Positions 47,721 through 57,200 of a DNA stretch of 64,000 nt are shown here, in pieces (position 1 is the first letter of the stretch; each line of letters begins with the position of its first letter). Position numbers and translations under genes: made by a program. The notes under the pieces are model-generated. The model saw only the letters and a program-made list of their open reading frames with translations, made no database searches and was not told the DNA's origin. The DNA is from Dyadobacter arcticus (GTDB lineage Bacteria > Bacteroidota > Bacteroidia > Cytophagales > Spirosomataceae), in NCBI RefSeq assembly GCF_011762185.1, contig NZ_JAASQJ010000002.1:558001-622000 (forward strand), given 5' to 3'.

Positions 47721-48137
47721 ATGTCAAAACAACCTAACAAAATCGTATTCTGGCTACTGCGTATTGTATCGGCCGTTATTTTGCTTCAAACCCTGTTTTT
47801 CAAATTTACGGCGGCTGAGGAATCGGTTTACATCTTCTCGAAATTGGGGATAGAACCTTGGGGACGCATTGGTTCAGGGTTTGCGGAATTAATTGCAGCA
47901 ATGCTTATTCTGATTCCCGCAACGACCGGCATCGGTGCTTTAATAGCATTGGGTGTGATTTCCGGCGCGCTGGTTTCTCATCTTACGGTACTTGGAATAG
48001 AAGTACTGGGCGACGGCGGACAGTTGTTTATTTATGCGCTTATCGTGTTTGTCAGTTGTGCCATGCTTGTGTTTTTTGAGAAAGATAAGTTACTCTTTTT
48101 ATTCAAAGGCCTCAGGAGCAACATCTTGAAACGCTGA
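47721..48137 (+). CDS. DoxX family membrane protein
   Basis: The 138-residue protein has four hydrophobic segments typical of DoxX/DoxD-like proteins, starting FWLLRIVSAVILLQTLFFKFTAAEESVYIFSKLGIEPWGRIGSG in outline and including the family's G-x-ELIAAMLILIP loop. DoxX proteins occur in quinone-linked and thiol-redox membrane complexes. The ATG at 47721 is chosen since the upstream in-frame codons (from 47673) overlap the repeat region. It lies between exported proteins of the operon and is its only integral inner-membrane protein. Confidence 0.88.
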   Translation: MSKQPNKIVFWLLRIVSAVILLQTLFFKFTAAEESVYIFSKLGIEPWGRIGSGFAELIAAMLILIPATTGIGALIALGVISGALVSHLTVLGIEVLGDGGQLFIYALIVFVSCAMLVFFEKDKLLFLFKGLRSNILKR

Positions 48138-48161
48138 TTTAACCAACACTTCATCAACATT

Positions 48162-48899
48162 ATGAAAACCTGTATCTCATGTCTTTTTTGTTTGCTAATG
48201 GTCCCGTTTACCGGTCACGCTCAGCAGATTGAACCGAAAAAAACAAACCAGTTCATTGACCTAGCGGGTACAATCGGCAGCTCTCAGGGCTCCGGGGCAT
48301 TGTCCTACGTTCACAATTGGCGAATTGGAAGGAAAAGGAAAATCGAAGCAGGCTTAGGCCTGAGATTAACGAGTGTTGCGGGCACAAAGCTCACTTACAC
48401 CACCGCTGGTCCCGCGAGGCTTACCAGGTCATTTACGACACCATTTGTAATCTTCTTTGCCGGGCAGAAAACTGAGAATTGGGATACCCTGACCGTCCAG
48501 CGGCCTTTTGTCAATGCATTGAATGTTACTATCAATTTGGGCTATCAATTTGGCCCGAAGTTTAGCGCAGGATTTAATATTGACCTCATCGGCGCGACGT
48601 TCGGGCAAAAGTCTTCTTCTATTTTCCAAAGCAATGGCCTAACCAGCACTGACGCGGCTTCAAAACCCGCGACGTTCAACCTGCTCCTGACGGGTGATCA
48701 TGACCAGGGGTCATTGAATTCAGAGTTTTTCCTCAAATATCAGATTAATGACAAATGGGGTGTCAGGGCGATTTATCAATTTTTGTTTACCGAGTACACT
48801 GCCGGAAGCGTCAGGCAAATTGCCCCGGACGGAACCGCGATTGACCGTTTCAGAAATAAAGCCAACAATTTCGGCGCAGGTGTCTCTTATTCATTTTAA
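48162..48899 (+). CDS. Putative outer membrane beta-barrel protein
   Basis: The 245-residue protein has a signal peptide (cleavage near GHAQQ) and then alternating amphipathic strands (RKRKIEAGLGLRLTSVAG, VTINLGYQFGPKFSAGFNIDLIG, WGVRAIYQFLFTEYTAG) ending in an aromatic C-terminus (GAGVSYSF). This is the appearance of a small outer-membrane barrel. I cannot name the family. It is gene six of the DinB-to-DM13 run, 24 bp after DoxX and 24 bp before DM13. Confidence 0.75.
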   Translation: MKTCISCLFCLLMVPFTGHAQQIEPKKTNQFIDLAGTIGSSQGSGALSYVHNWRIGRKRKIEAGLGLRLTSVAGTKLTYTTAGPARLTRSFTTPFVIFFAGQKTENWDTLTVQRPFVNALNVTINLGYQFGPKFSAGFNIDLIGATFGQKSSSIFQSNGLTSTDAASKPATFNLLLTGDHDQGSLNSEFFLKYQINDKWGVRAIYQFLFTEYTAGSVRQIAPDGTAIDRFRNKANNFGAGVSYSF

Positions 48900-48923
48900 T
48901 GTTCAAACCAAAAAACTAAGATC

Positions 48924-49352
48924 ATGAAAAATAGCATATTTGTTTTTATCCTAATACTGATTTTCAGCAGCTGCAAAAGGGAAGAGAATACCCCTGTGGA
49001 ACCGTTAATGGAAACAGTCGATAGTTTGGCCGTAGTTAATGTAATAGGAAATTTCATGGGAATATCGGGAGAATCGGTTTCCGGTATGGCCAAGATTATA
49101 ACCAGCGACGGACGATACAGTCTGGTGCTGGACCAATTCAGCACAAACAATGGGCCTGACCTGCATGTATACTTGTCCAAGCAGGCGACGCCAAAGGATT
49201 TTATAGATCTTGGCTCATTAAAATCGACACGCGGAACACAGGTTTATGAGATAAACGGGACACCGGATTTTAAGGAATACAAATACGCGCTAATCCATTG
49301 TCAACAGTTTAATCATTTGTTTGGATCCGCACTTTTGGGTGAAGTAGAATAG
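48924..49352 (+). CDS. DM13 domain lipoprotein
   Basis: The 142-residue lipoprotein (IFSSC, C17) carries a DM13 domain: ESVSGMAKIITSDGRYSLVLDQFSTNNGPDLHVYLS and YALIHCQQFNHLFGSALL. DM13 contains a nearly invariant cysteine (here IHCQQF) and is proposed to act in redox or electron transfer, sometimes beside cytochrome-like DOMON domains. It closes the seven-gene run, which supports a redox theme for the cluster. Confidence 0.9.
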   Translation: MKNSIFVFILILIFSSCKREENTPVEPLMETVDSLAVVNVIGNFMGISGESVSGMAKIITSDGRYSLVLDQFSTNNGPDLHVYLSKQATPKDFIDLGSLKSTRGTQVYEINGTPDFKEYKYALIHCQQFNHLFGSALLGEVE

Positions 49353-49414
49353 AAATTACTTTGTTTGAAGAAATTATTTCCCCTTTTGGCTTGTCCGTTG
49401 TTTGGCTTGATCGG

Positions 49415-49672
49415 TTAATGCGTAGCTTTCTTTTCTAGTAATTGTTTTGATGAATTCGACTTTTTAAATTTTAAGCTACTCCAGTCATCGTCAATTGCTA
49501 CTTGCCTGACCGGCTCAAAACCATATTTTCCAACCGCAGCAAAACCTGTGTCCCGGTTAAAATCGCACTTGGTTTTCATTGCAGATAATTCGTCTGCAAA
49601 TGATTCAGGTGCATTGATTGCCACAATTTGCTTGTGCTCCTTGTAGTTTAGCTTTTTAAATAGAGGCGTCAT
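49415..49672 (-). CDS. Small conserved hypothetical protein, apparently internally deleted
   Basis: The 85-residue protein opens MTPLFKKLNYKEHKQIVAIN and continues APESFADEL; later it reads CDFNRDTGFAAVGKYGFEPVRQVAIDDDWSSLKFKK. From memory, related Bacteroidota proteins have about 130 residues, with some 45 residues between those two blocks. Here the blocks are joined directly at SAMKTKCDF, so an in-frame internal deletion is likely. Function is unknown. It points against the DM13 gene. The gap 49673-49945 is AT-rich promoter-like sequence without another gene. Confidence 0.65.
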   Translation of the reverse strand: MTPLFKKLNYKEHKQIVAINAPESFADELSAMKTKCDFNRDTGFAAVGKYGFEPVRQVAIDDDWSSLKFKKSNSSKQLLEKKATH

Positions 49673-49945
49673 TGTATTCTCGATGTAGAATGACCCAGGG
49701 CGGAATGCAATATGATAGCGCTCTTATTTGTCGTTATAAAATTATGTTTACTCCGGAATAGAGTTAATTGTAACTTCAAATGTAGATGCAGCCGATTTTG
49801 CTAATGAACTGATAATCAAAGGGACTAAAAAGTAAAATAGTAAGATAGAACAATATAATGTTGATATTATTTAATATCTTGGATATCAATTATTGTATAC
49901 TTTTTTACTGATTCTATCCTGTCACGTTCGCATTCCCCAAACATT

Positions 49946-50485
49946 ATGAAAAGAAAATTTTACTTCCTAAGTATTGCTTTGTTACTTGTTGCACTGGCCT
50001 CGGAGGCGCAGAACATCTATCTGTACTATCCCCCTGTCACAACCGGAGCAGGTCCCGGGGGAATACACGCGGATGAGGTTCCTTTGGGTTCAGTTCAGGG
50101 CGGAATCGGCCGGGGCATTTCAGCGGGATCGGGAAGAGAAGCCTCAGCGCCAGCTCTATCAGAATATACATTATCAAAAGTTTATGATAAATCAAGTACA
50201 GCATTTTTGCGATTAGCTACATACGGACCCGCATCTCTTGAGAATTATGAGATTAGGTTTTACAGCGGCGAGGGTGCAGGAGAAGTGTTGGTACTTCGCA
50301 TTGAACTCGCCGAAGTGCTGATTTCCGGATACAGCATAGCTGGTCAGCCTTGCCCCACAGGCAACTGTCCGATCGTTTCGGAAAGCCTTTCCTTGAATTT
50401 CACGAAGATCCGCATTACGGACGAAACGAATGATCAATTGCCAGTTTACGAGTGGGACATAGTCAGAAATCGTCCGAACTTTTAA
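49946..50485 (+). CDS. Exported Hcp-fold protein (T6SS tube-like)
   Basis: The 179-residue protein has a Sec signal peptide (cleavage near ASEAQ) and then the full layout of an Hcp protein: HADEVPLGSVQGG, a glycine-rich loop, LSEYTLSKVYDKSSTAFLRL (compare the canonical FTKYIDKSTPNL), LVLRIELAEVLISGYSIAG, ESLSLNFTKIRI and the closing PVYEWDIVRN. Hcp normally forms cytoplasmic T6SS tubes and has no signal peptide. No T6SS gene is in the window. The next gene, 4 bp downstream, encodes a T9SS-sorted protein, so this is more likely a surface or periplasmic ring protein. Confidence 0.85.
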   Translation: MKRKFYFLSIALLLVALASEAQNIYLYYPPVTTGAGPGGIHADEVPLGSVQGGIGRGISAGSGREASAPALSEYTLSKVYDKSSTAFLRLATYGPASLENYEIRFYSGEGAGEVLVLRIELAEVLISGYSIAGQPCPTGNCPIVSESLSLNFTKIRITDETNDQLPVYEWDIVRNRPNF

Positions 50486-50489
50486 TCCC

Positions 50490-51359
50490 ATGGGCCATAT
50501 AAAACACTGCAAGACCTGGGTAAACTATGCGATTTTGTTTATGACAAGCATGCTGTATGCGAATGCCCAGTCATTTTCGGGCGGGCCGCCAGCATCAAAA
50601 AACAAACTGCCTTACTTTCATAAAACATACAAATCACCCACTCAATTAAGGGCTGAAGAAATGGTGACGCGTACTAGGCCCGGCTATTATACGGACACAT
50701 ATACCCTGGTAAATGGTAACCTCGTCAAAAGCAAAAGTTCTGCTTTAAGAACCGCCGCGACATGCGAGAATAACTATCTGTGTAGCTCAGAAGCATTACC
50801 GGCCACCTTGATTTCTTTCAAAGGGACAAGGCTTGATGCAACGAAAGTTAAGTTGTACTGGGAAACTTCGTCGGAAACAAACAACCGGGGATTTGATGTG
50901 GAACGTTCGGAAACCGGAACGGGCGACTTCGCGATGGTAGGTACCATCGATGGGTCAGGTGATACCTATCACACCAAAAAATACGAAATGACAGATCTGA
51001 ACAATAGTCCGGAAATGAGCTATTACCGGCTAAAACAGGTCGATTATGATGGCAAGTTCACCTATTCCAGGATCATCGCGATAGCTGGTCTTAAGGAAGA
51101 GCTGACCGTAACTGCCATACCTAACCCGGCACGGATCAGTGATATGTATTTGCAGATAAAAGGCGGCAAGATCACCGAAGTCGAGCTGGTCGTTGTGGAT
51201 GTTAAAGGAGTGGTCGTTTATCGCAATGAGCATGTTGCGCCAAATGCGGCCCGACAGATCTCCCTCAGGCAAATTCCTGGCCTTATCGCCGGTTTATATC
51301 ATGCCAAAGTGATTTCCAAAGAAGGCACTTCCACCGTCGCTTTTGTGGTTACAAAATAA
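50490..51359 (+). CDS. T9SS type A sorting domain protein
   Basis: The 289-residue protein has a signal peptide (cleavage near YANAQ), a short proline- and lysine-rich N-terminal region without a recognised fold, an Ig/Fn3-like segment (LISFKGTRLDATKVKLYWETSSETNNRGFDVERS) and a C-terminal type A sorting domain (VTAIPNPARISDMYL to AFVVTK). The sorting domain directs export through T9SS and anchoring to the surface. It starts 4 bp after the Hcp-like gene, so the two are co-expressed. It may anchor the Hcp-like protein; this is inference. Confidence 0.88.
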   Translation: MGHIKHCKTWVNYAILFMTSMLYANAQSFSGGPPASKNKLPYFHKTYKSPTQLRAEEMVTRTRPGYYTDTYTLVNGNLVKSKSSALRTAATCENNYLCSSEALPATLISFKGTRLDATKVKLYWETSSETNNRGFDVERSETGTGDFAMVGTIDGSGDTYHTKKYEMTDLNNSPEMSYYRLKQVDYDGKFTYSRIIAIAGLKEELTVTAIPNPARISDMYLQIKGGKITEVELVVVDVKGVVVYRNEHVAPNAARQISLRQIPGLIAGLYHAKVISKEGTSTVAFVVTK

Positions 51360-51561
51360 TCAACCTGACTATTTAATCCATCGGAATCCCTCCTCCCCAA
51401 CACTTGTAGAGCCAACACCCCGTCTTAGAAATTTTCACTCAAATCGCCACGGTTTAGATTGCATGTGGTGTCTTAGATAATGTAGACAATCCAAGGTTGA
51501 ATTGTCTTTTCCAACGATCCGTTGGGATGTCTCATTCATCATTCACATTTCCCACCATGTA

Positions 51562-53733
51562 ATGAAAACTTGTACGTTCATTGTTTGCTTTCTGCTCTCA
51601 GCGATTGCTTCTTATGCCGCCGCGCCGTCGGGTAGCTACGACGAAAAACCAGCCGATGTTACCGCCGCCGATCATCTCAATGCGAATCCGGCACCGTTTA
51701 CCAGATGTATTGAAGCTGAAAAGTCCGACGGCGATGGGCGTATTTCGCCTGACCCGAATGCCTCTGATGGCCTGACGCGGGGCTTCCGGGATGCACTCGA
51801 TTATTACGTGACGTATATGACAGAGGTTCCCCAGGCCGGGAAGTACCTGATCACGCTCCGCTACTTTAGCGAGCAGAATGCGCAGATAAGTGTCTCTGTA
51901 AATAACGAATCCCTGACACAAGTCGAACTTCCGTCTTCCGGTTCCTGGAACATTGCCTGGAAGGAATACACTTTCGAGGTGAATTTGAGGGCAAGCACTA
52001 ACTCAATCCGTATCAAGGAACTTCCGGGATACAATGTCAGGCAGGATAAAACCTGCTGGACCGAAAACGGACCAAGTGATCCGGTTGAAGAGGCGCCCGG
52101 CTGTGACTATATTGTCAAAACGAATGTAATTGACCTTTATCCGTCCTGCGGACAGGGAATAGGCCTTAACGTCGAATGCGGCCAGGTCAATTGCACCGGC
52201 ATCACTTACAAATGGACCGGCCCCGGACTGGATGCTTCCGGCAATGCTGTCAGCTTTTACGCACCTACCCAAAACGGGACCTTCAACTATACGAGAACCA
52301 CTTCCAAAGCCGGATGTCCGGATCAGACCAGTGATTTCAAACTTACCATCACTGATTGTAGCCAGGGATCTTACAAAGCGTGCGTTGAAGCTGAAAACTC
52401 AGGCGGGACCGGCCCGATTACCGAGGACCCTAATGCATCAGGCGGCAAAACAAGGGGCGAAAGGAATAAGGGCGATTATAGTGTATTTTACTCAGTAAAC
52501 GACGTGCAGGTTGAAGGCCCGCATGCAATTACATTCCGGTATTATGCCGAAGCAAATACTGCCATTAATGTGCATATCAATGACGAAGTCACTCCTTACA
52601 AGATAGAGCTCCCGTCCTCCAATTCATGGAACATCACCCCGATCGAGTACACCCTCGTTTTTGCTTTGAAAAAAGGGTTCAATGTTATTTTTGTGAAGGG
52701 AATACCTGGATTCAGTCCTGTGCGGCACGATAAAATTTGCATCGAACAAATGCCCGGCACGCCTCCTTCCTGTGACTTTACCATCAAGGCCCAGCCCTCC
52801 ACATCCTCTCCCGAGTGCGGCGCCCAGCTTACCCTGACAGCCAATTGTACCGGCCCCGATTGCGCAGGTATCTTCTACAACTGGTCAGGCGCCAATGGGT
52901 TTGCCCGTTATACCCAGAACATTGAAGTTACTGCGCCGTCTGTCCATACAACGGATGGTTATAATGTTGCTGCCGGAAAGGATGGATGCGCGTACAAAAA
53001 TGTGCTGGTTGCTTTCACAACCACCGGCTGCCAGCCTGCCTCGCAGCCATTCAGCACCTGCCTGGAAGCGGAGAATTCAACCAGCAACGGGCCATTATCC
53101 ACTGATCCCAATGCATCGAATGGTCAGACAAGGGGAGCAGAAAATAATTACAATTATTTTGTCGATTACCAGGTATACAGCGTACCAAATGCAGGCTCCT
53201 TCCCAGTAACACTGCGCTATTACGCAGGGTCAAATGCGCAGGTTAGCATATCTGTAAACAATGTTGTGCTAATCCCGAAACTAAATCTGGCCCCTACTTA
53301 CAGCTGGAATATTGTCGCGCGGGAAGAAACGTTCTACCTCACCCTGTTTGAAGGTACGAACACGATCCGCATTCGAGGCCTGCCTGGTGCCCCATTGCGT
53401 CAGGACAAAATTTGCATTGGCCCAAACCAAAATATCTCTACCCGGATGGCAGCCCCTGGTGCCCCGGAACTGCAAACCGATACTCCTTCGCTGCAAGCCT
53501 ACCCCAATCCGGCCCCTGGCGAATTCAAAGCCGTTTTCCACCTTCCAATCGGCACATCGGGCACAATGCGTGTCACTGATACCCAGGGACGGGTGTGGCA
53601 CGAGCGTGGGGTGAAAGGCAAGGGCGCACATGAGGAGCGTATCATCCTCCCCGACGCACCAGCGGGCATATATCTGCTGCAAGTAAAAAAACCGGATTTG
53701 CTAGAAACGAAGAAAATCCTCTTCATTCGTTAA
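51562..53733 (+). CDS. T9SS-sorted protein with three carbohydrate-binding-like repeats
   Basis: The 723-residue protein has a signal peptide and three copies of a module of about 130 residues, each opening with CxEAE and DPNAS-x2-TRG (CIEAEKSDGDGRISPDPNAS, CVEAENSGGTGPITEDPNAS and CLEAENSTSNGPLSTDPNAS in turn). The modules are beta-sandwiches like CBM6/CBM35, with the pattern ITLRYFSEQNAQISVSVNNE. Two PKD/Ig-like spacers start CDY/CDF. The C-terminus is a T9SS type A sorting domain (LQAYPNPAPGEF onward). The ATG at 51562 puts the signal peptide first; a start at 51502 would add 20 residues. A strong terminator follows at 53739. Confidence 0.9.
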   Translation: MKTCTFIVCFLLSAIASYAAAPSGSYDEKPADVTAADHLNANPAPFTRCIEAEKSDGDGRISPDPNASDGLTRGFRDALDYYVTYMTEVPQAGKYLITLRYFSEQNAQISVSVNNESLTQVELPSSGSWNIAWKEYTFEVNLRASTNSIRIKELPGYNVRQDKTCWTENGPSDPVEEAPGCDYIVKTNVIDLYPSCGQGIGLNVECGQVNCTGITYKWTGPGLDASGNAVSFYAPTQNGTFNYTRTTSKAGCPDQTSDFKLTITDCSQGSYKACVEAENSGGTGPITEDPNASGGKTRGERNKGDYSVFYSVNDVQVEGPHAITFRYYAEANTAINVHINDEVTPYKIELPSSNSWNITPIEYTLVFALKKGFNVIFVKGIPGFSPVRHDKICIEQMPGTPPSCDFTIKAQPSTSSPECGAQLTLTANCTGPDCAGIFYNWSGANGFARYTQNIEVTAPSVHTTDGYNVAAGKDGCAYKNVLVAFTTTGCQPASQPFSTCLEAENSTSNGPLSTDPNASNGQTRGAENNYNYFVDYQVYSVPNAGSFPVTLRYYAGSNAQVSISVNNVVLIPKLNLAPTYSWNIVAREETFYLTLFEGTNTIRIRGLPGAPLRQDKICIGPNQNISTRMAAPGAPELQTDTPSLQAYPNPAPGEFKAVFHLPIGTSGTMRVTDTQGRVWHERGVKGKGAHEERIILPDAPAGIYLLQVKKPDLLETKKILFIR

Positions 53734-53735
53734 AT

Positions 53736-54167
53736 TTAAAAAGCGGTTGCCTGTTTGATCGGGCAACCGCTTTTACTGTTTTCAGTTGCTTGGGCCAAGA
53801 CTTTTGGAAGGCCTACAATGACCTCGCTGTACCCATCACCGTTCACATCTCCTGCGCTGCCCACGGAAACGCCCATTTGTGCACTCACCTGGTTGCTTTC
53901 TAACGTGGCGGCGGCAGTCGTGCTGATGGGATCAATGGTAATGGGGTATGCTGCACCTGCGGTTTCAACATTGATTGCATAAGCATCATTGTTTTTTTCA
54001 AAACCTGCGGCCAGTATCCTGCGATTGGCATCCCAAACTTTTAATTGTTCATAGTTTAAAACCACTCCACCTTGCTCATGCACAAATTGCAGCCGGTCAC
54101 TACTCAACCGTTGTTTCAATGTGCCGAGCGCACCAGCAGAGCCGTTCCTACAGCCGCCTGTTGACAA
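53736..54167 (-). pseudogene. Fragment of an FG-GAP/integrin-alpha-like surface protein
   Basis: The 143-codon frame contains a recognisable middle piece of large Bacteroidota FG-GAP proteins: LNYEQLKVWDANRRILAAGFE, YPITIDPISTTAAATLESNQ and the calcium-loop repeat SAGDVNGDGYSEVIVGLPK. It has no signal peptide. It opens with a TTG in unrelated sequence and ends by running into the terminator at 53739-53774. Both ends of the gene are therefore missing. The duplicated beta-helix gene begins just beyond its broken upstream side, so that duplication event may have destroyed it. Confidence 0.75.
53739..53774 (+). terminator. Rho-independent terminator after carbohydrate-binding T9SS gene
   Basis: Perfect 13-bp arms, AAAAGCGGTTGCC (53739-53751) and GGCAACCGCTTTT (53762-53774), enclose a 10-base loop. 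The A-rich and T-rich ends let it act in both directions. Confidence 0.88.
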
Positions 54168-54292
54168 ATGGAAGACTATAAATGCAGGCGATAAACTTCG
54201 ATAAAACAGGTGTTTAGCTCATTTTCTTTTAGGTTTTGAGTATCGAAAGGATGAACTTTGTTGCATCTCATAAATTCTTCTTCTAGTACTAT

Positions 54293-57200
54293 ATGGCTCA
54301 ACATTTACATCCTGCAAAAAGTAAGTCTTCCTGGTATTCTTTCCCCCTGAATGTGCCGGCTTTCTTATCACTTCTTTTGTTTCTGAATTTTCTTTCATCA
54401 GAGGCTTTTGCTTTACCAAACCCACCACCGAAAATATCATATGTCACACCATTGGGAGCCGGTGCAAAAACGGGTGTTTCGTGGGAGACTGCGAGTGATA
54501 ATCTGCAGGCTATGATCGATGGCAGCGCGAGTGGTGATGAGATATGGGTGGCTGGTGGCACCTATAATGTCCCATCAAGTTTAACCAGTTTTACATTGAA
54601 GGAGGGAGTAAAGGTCTATGGCGGTTTTGCCGGCACAGAAGGTGCCCTTGCCAGTCGGAACCTGACACTCACTGCCAATAAAAGCATCCTTAGCGCAGGC
54701 GGTGTCAAGGATTTTGTCCTAAGCAATAGTACCGGACTCACAACTGCTTCCCGGTTGGATGGGTTTACGATCTCAGGAGCCCTAAGGGGTGGTATAGTTA
54801 ATAGTAGCTCATCATCTCCCACGCTCGTTAACCTTAAAATCACTGGTAATACTGGCCCAGGAGTGGGTAATTTGGAGTCTTCTCCAATCCTCATTAATTG
54901 CGCTATTGTAGACAACAACAGTTTTGGCGGCATATTCAATTCAGGAGCATCACCAGTTATTATCAATTGTACAATTGCCGGAAATAAAGATGCACAGTCG
55001 AATCTTGGAGTTGGTATCTTCAATGTGAACCAGTCTTTACCTCAAGTACGTAATAGCATCTTGTCCGGCAGATACGGCGGCTTCAGCAATGATAACGGTT
55101 CTTCGATTGACATACAGTACAGTTTATTGCACTCTGAAACCGGTGGTGATATAAACAACAATCCTGTTACAACCAACGTAGACCCTCTTTTCAGCAATCC
55201 GGCATTGGGAGATTACACGCTGCAGCGTTGCAGCCCGGCCGTGAACGGTGGAAGCAACACCGTTTACGCCAGCGGTCAAACGCCCGACATATCTAATATT
55301 ACCACTGATCTGGACGGCCAACCCCGTTTTTTTGGCGGTGGCACCGTGGATATTGGGGCTTATGAGTATCAGCAGGAACGCGATCCTTCAATTCCGGGAG
55401 TCACGTTTGTGAAAGAGGGAGGGACCGGTAATGGAGCAAGCTGGGAATGTGCGATGGGCAATCTCCAGCAGGCCATCCTTTATATTCGGAGCGGCCAGAT
55501 ATGGGTAGCAGGCGGTACTTACCTGGCGGAACAGGGGGCGTTCACTCCTAGGGCAGGGGTGAATGTGTATGGTGGTTTTGCCGGAACGGAAACAAGACTT
55601 GCTGACCGGGATTTGTCAATTACTTCTAACAAAAGTATCCTGCGGAGAACGGGAAACAATAATGTTGTGGAGTTCTATCCTGATGTACAGTCGCAAGCAC
55701 TATTGGATGGCTTTACAATAACAGGTGGTAGCGCCGGAGTTTTTAATTTTAGGGGATCCCCAATGCTGGTCAATCTTGTGATTACCGGTATCAGCCAGTT
55801 TGGCATCGGAAATCTTGAAGGAGCTCCGGTCCTGATTAACTGTGCAATCATTGGCAATGTCAGTACCAGTGCCTTCGTCGGAGTATATAACTCCGATGCT
55901 TCCCCAGTGCTTATTAATTGTACGATTGCCGGTAACAGTAGTCCAAGTGGTATCAGTGCAGGCATAGCTAACGCTGGAACTTCTGCGCCCAAGCTGCGTA
56001 ACAGTATTATTTATGGCAATCAGAATGGAATATTTAGTACTGCTGGTGCTACCGGTACTACAACGATTGAATACAGCATTGTGGAATCAAACAAAACAAT
56101 TAACCCGGTCGATCCGCCTGTCCCGGATATCGATCCGCTGTTTGTGAATGCTGCCGGGGGCGATTACCGTTTACAACCGTGCAGCCCAGCAGTCAACACA
56201 GGATACAATTATTATGCAGTTGGTCAAACTCCTGATTTTTCAGGCATCACCACTGATTTGGACAGCAAGCCGAGAATAAGAGAAAATGCAGTGGATATGG
56301 GTGCATACGAGTTTGGCGGCGCGGCGCGCCAACTTGCTTTGGACGGCGATGTGGCGACGGCTACTGTTTCCGGAGACCTTCTTCTTACCACGAATGGATC
56401 AAATTGCAAGCTCCTGGCGTACCTTTCACCCAATGGCGGAGCAGCATTGAATGGAGCCGTATCTGCCAAGGTTTGGGTGGCGGGCACCCAGCCGGCCAAC
56501 TACCTGAAACGACATTACCAGATCCAACCTGAGACAAATGCGCTCAATGCCACCGCAAAAGTGACCCTCTATTTTACCCAGCAGGAGTTCACAGATTTCA
56601 ATGAGGAAAATCCCATTCCACTACCCGTCGATGCCGCGGATGTGGAAGGTTACAAAGCAAACCTCCGTATCGAAAAACGTTCGGGGATTAGCGATACTGA
56701 ATTTGGATTACCCAGTTCGTACACAGGCGCCATCGAAACCATCACACCGTCGGAAGCCAATGGAAAAGTGGAGTGGAAGGCAGATGCGGGACGCTGGGAA
56801 GTGAGCTTTGATGTAACAGGTTTTAGTGGATTTTTTGTAAAAACAATACAAACCGCATTGCCGCTGAATCTGATCAGCTTTACAGCAACCCATGAAGCAG
56901 GAGGCAACCTGCTTCAATGGACCACTACCAGCGAAGTCAACACCGACAACTTTGAAGTCCAGAGCAGCGCCGACGCCAGGCAATTCATTAAGATTGCAAC
57001 ATTGGCTGCAGGTGGCAGCGGAGATCATCAGTACAGCTACAATGACAGGACGAATTATACAGGAAATATTTACTACCGCCTGAAAATGTCCGATCGCGCG
57101 GCCGGTACGCCGGACCGGAACCTTCTCGACGGGGCATATACTTACAGCAAGATCATCTCGCTGGCTGGCAATGGGAATTTCGCTGCACTATATCCTAATC

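Noticed and set aside
49946..51359. Type VI secretion locus
   Set aside because: Only an Hcp-like gene is present, with a signal peptide; no sheath, baseplate or ATPase genes are in the window.
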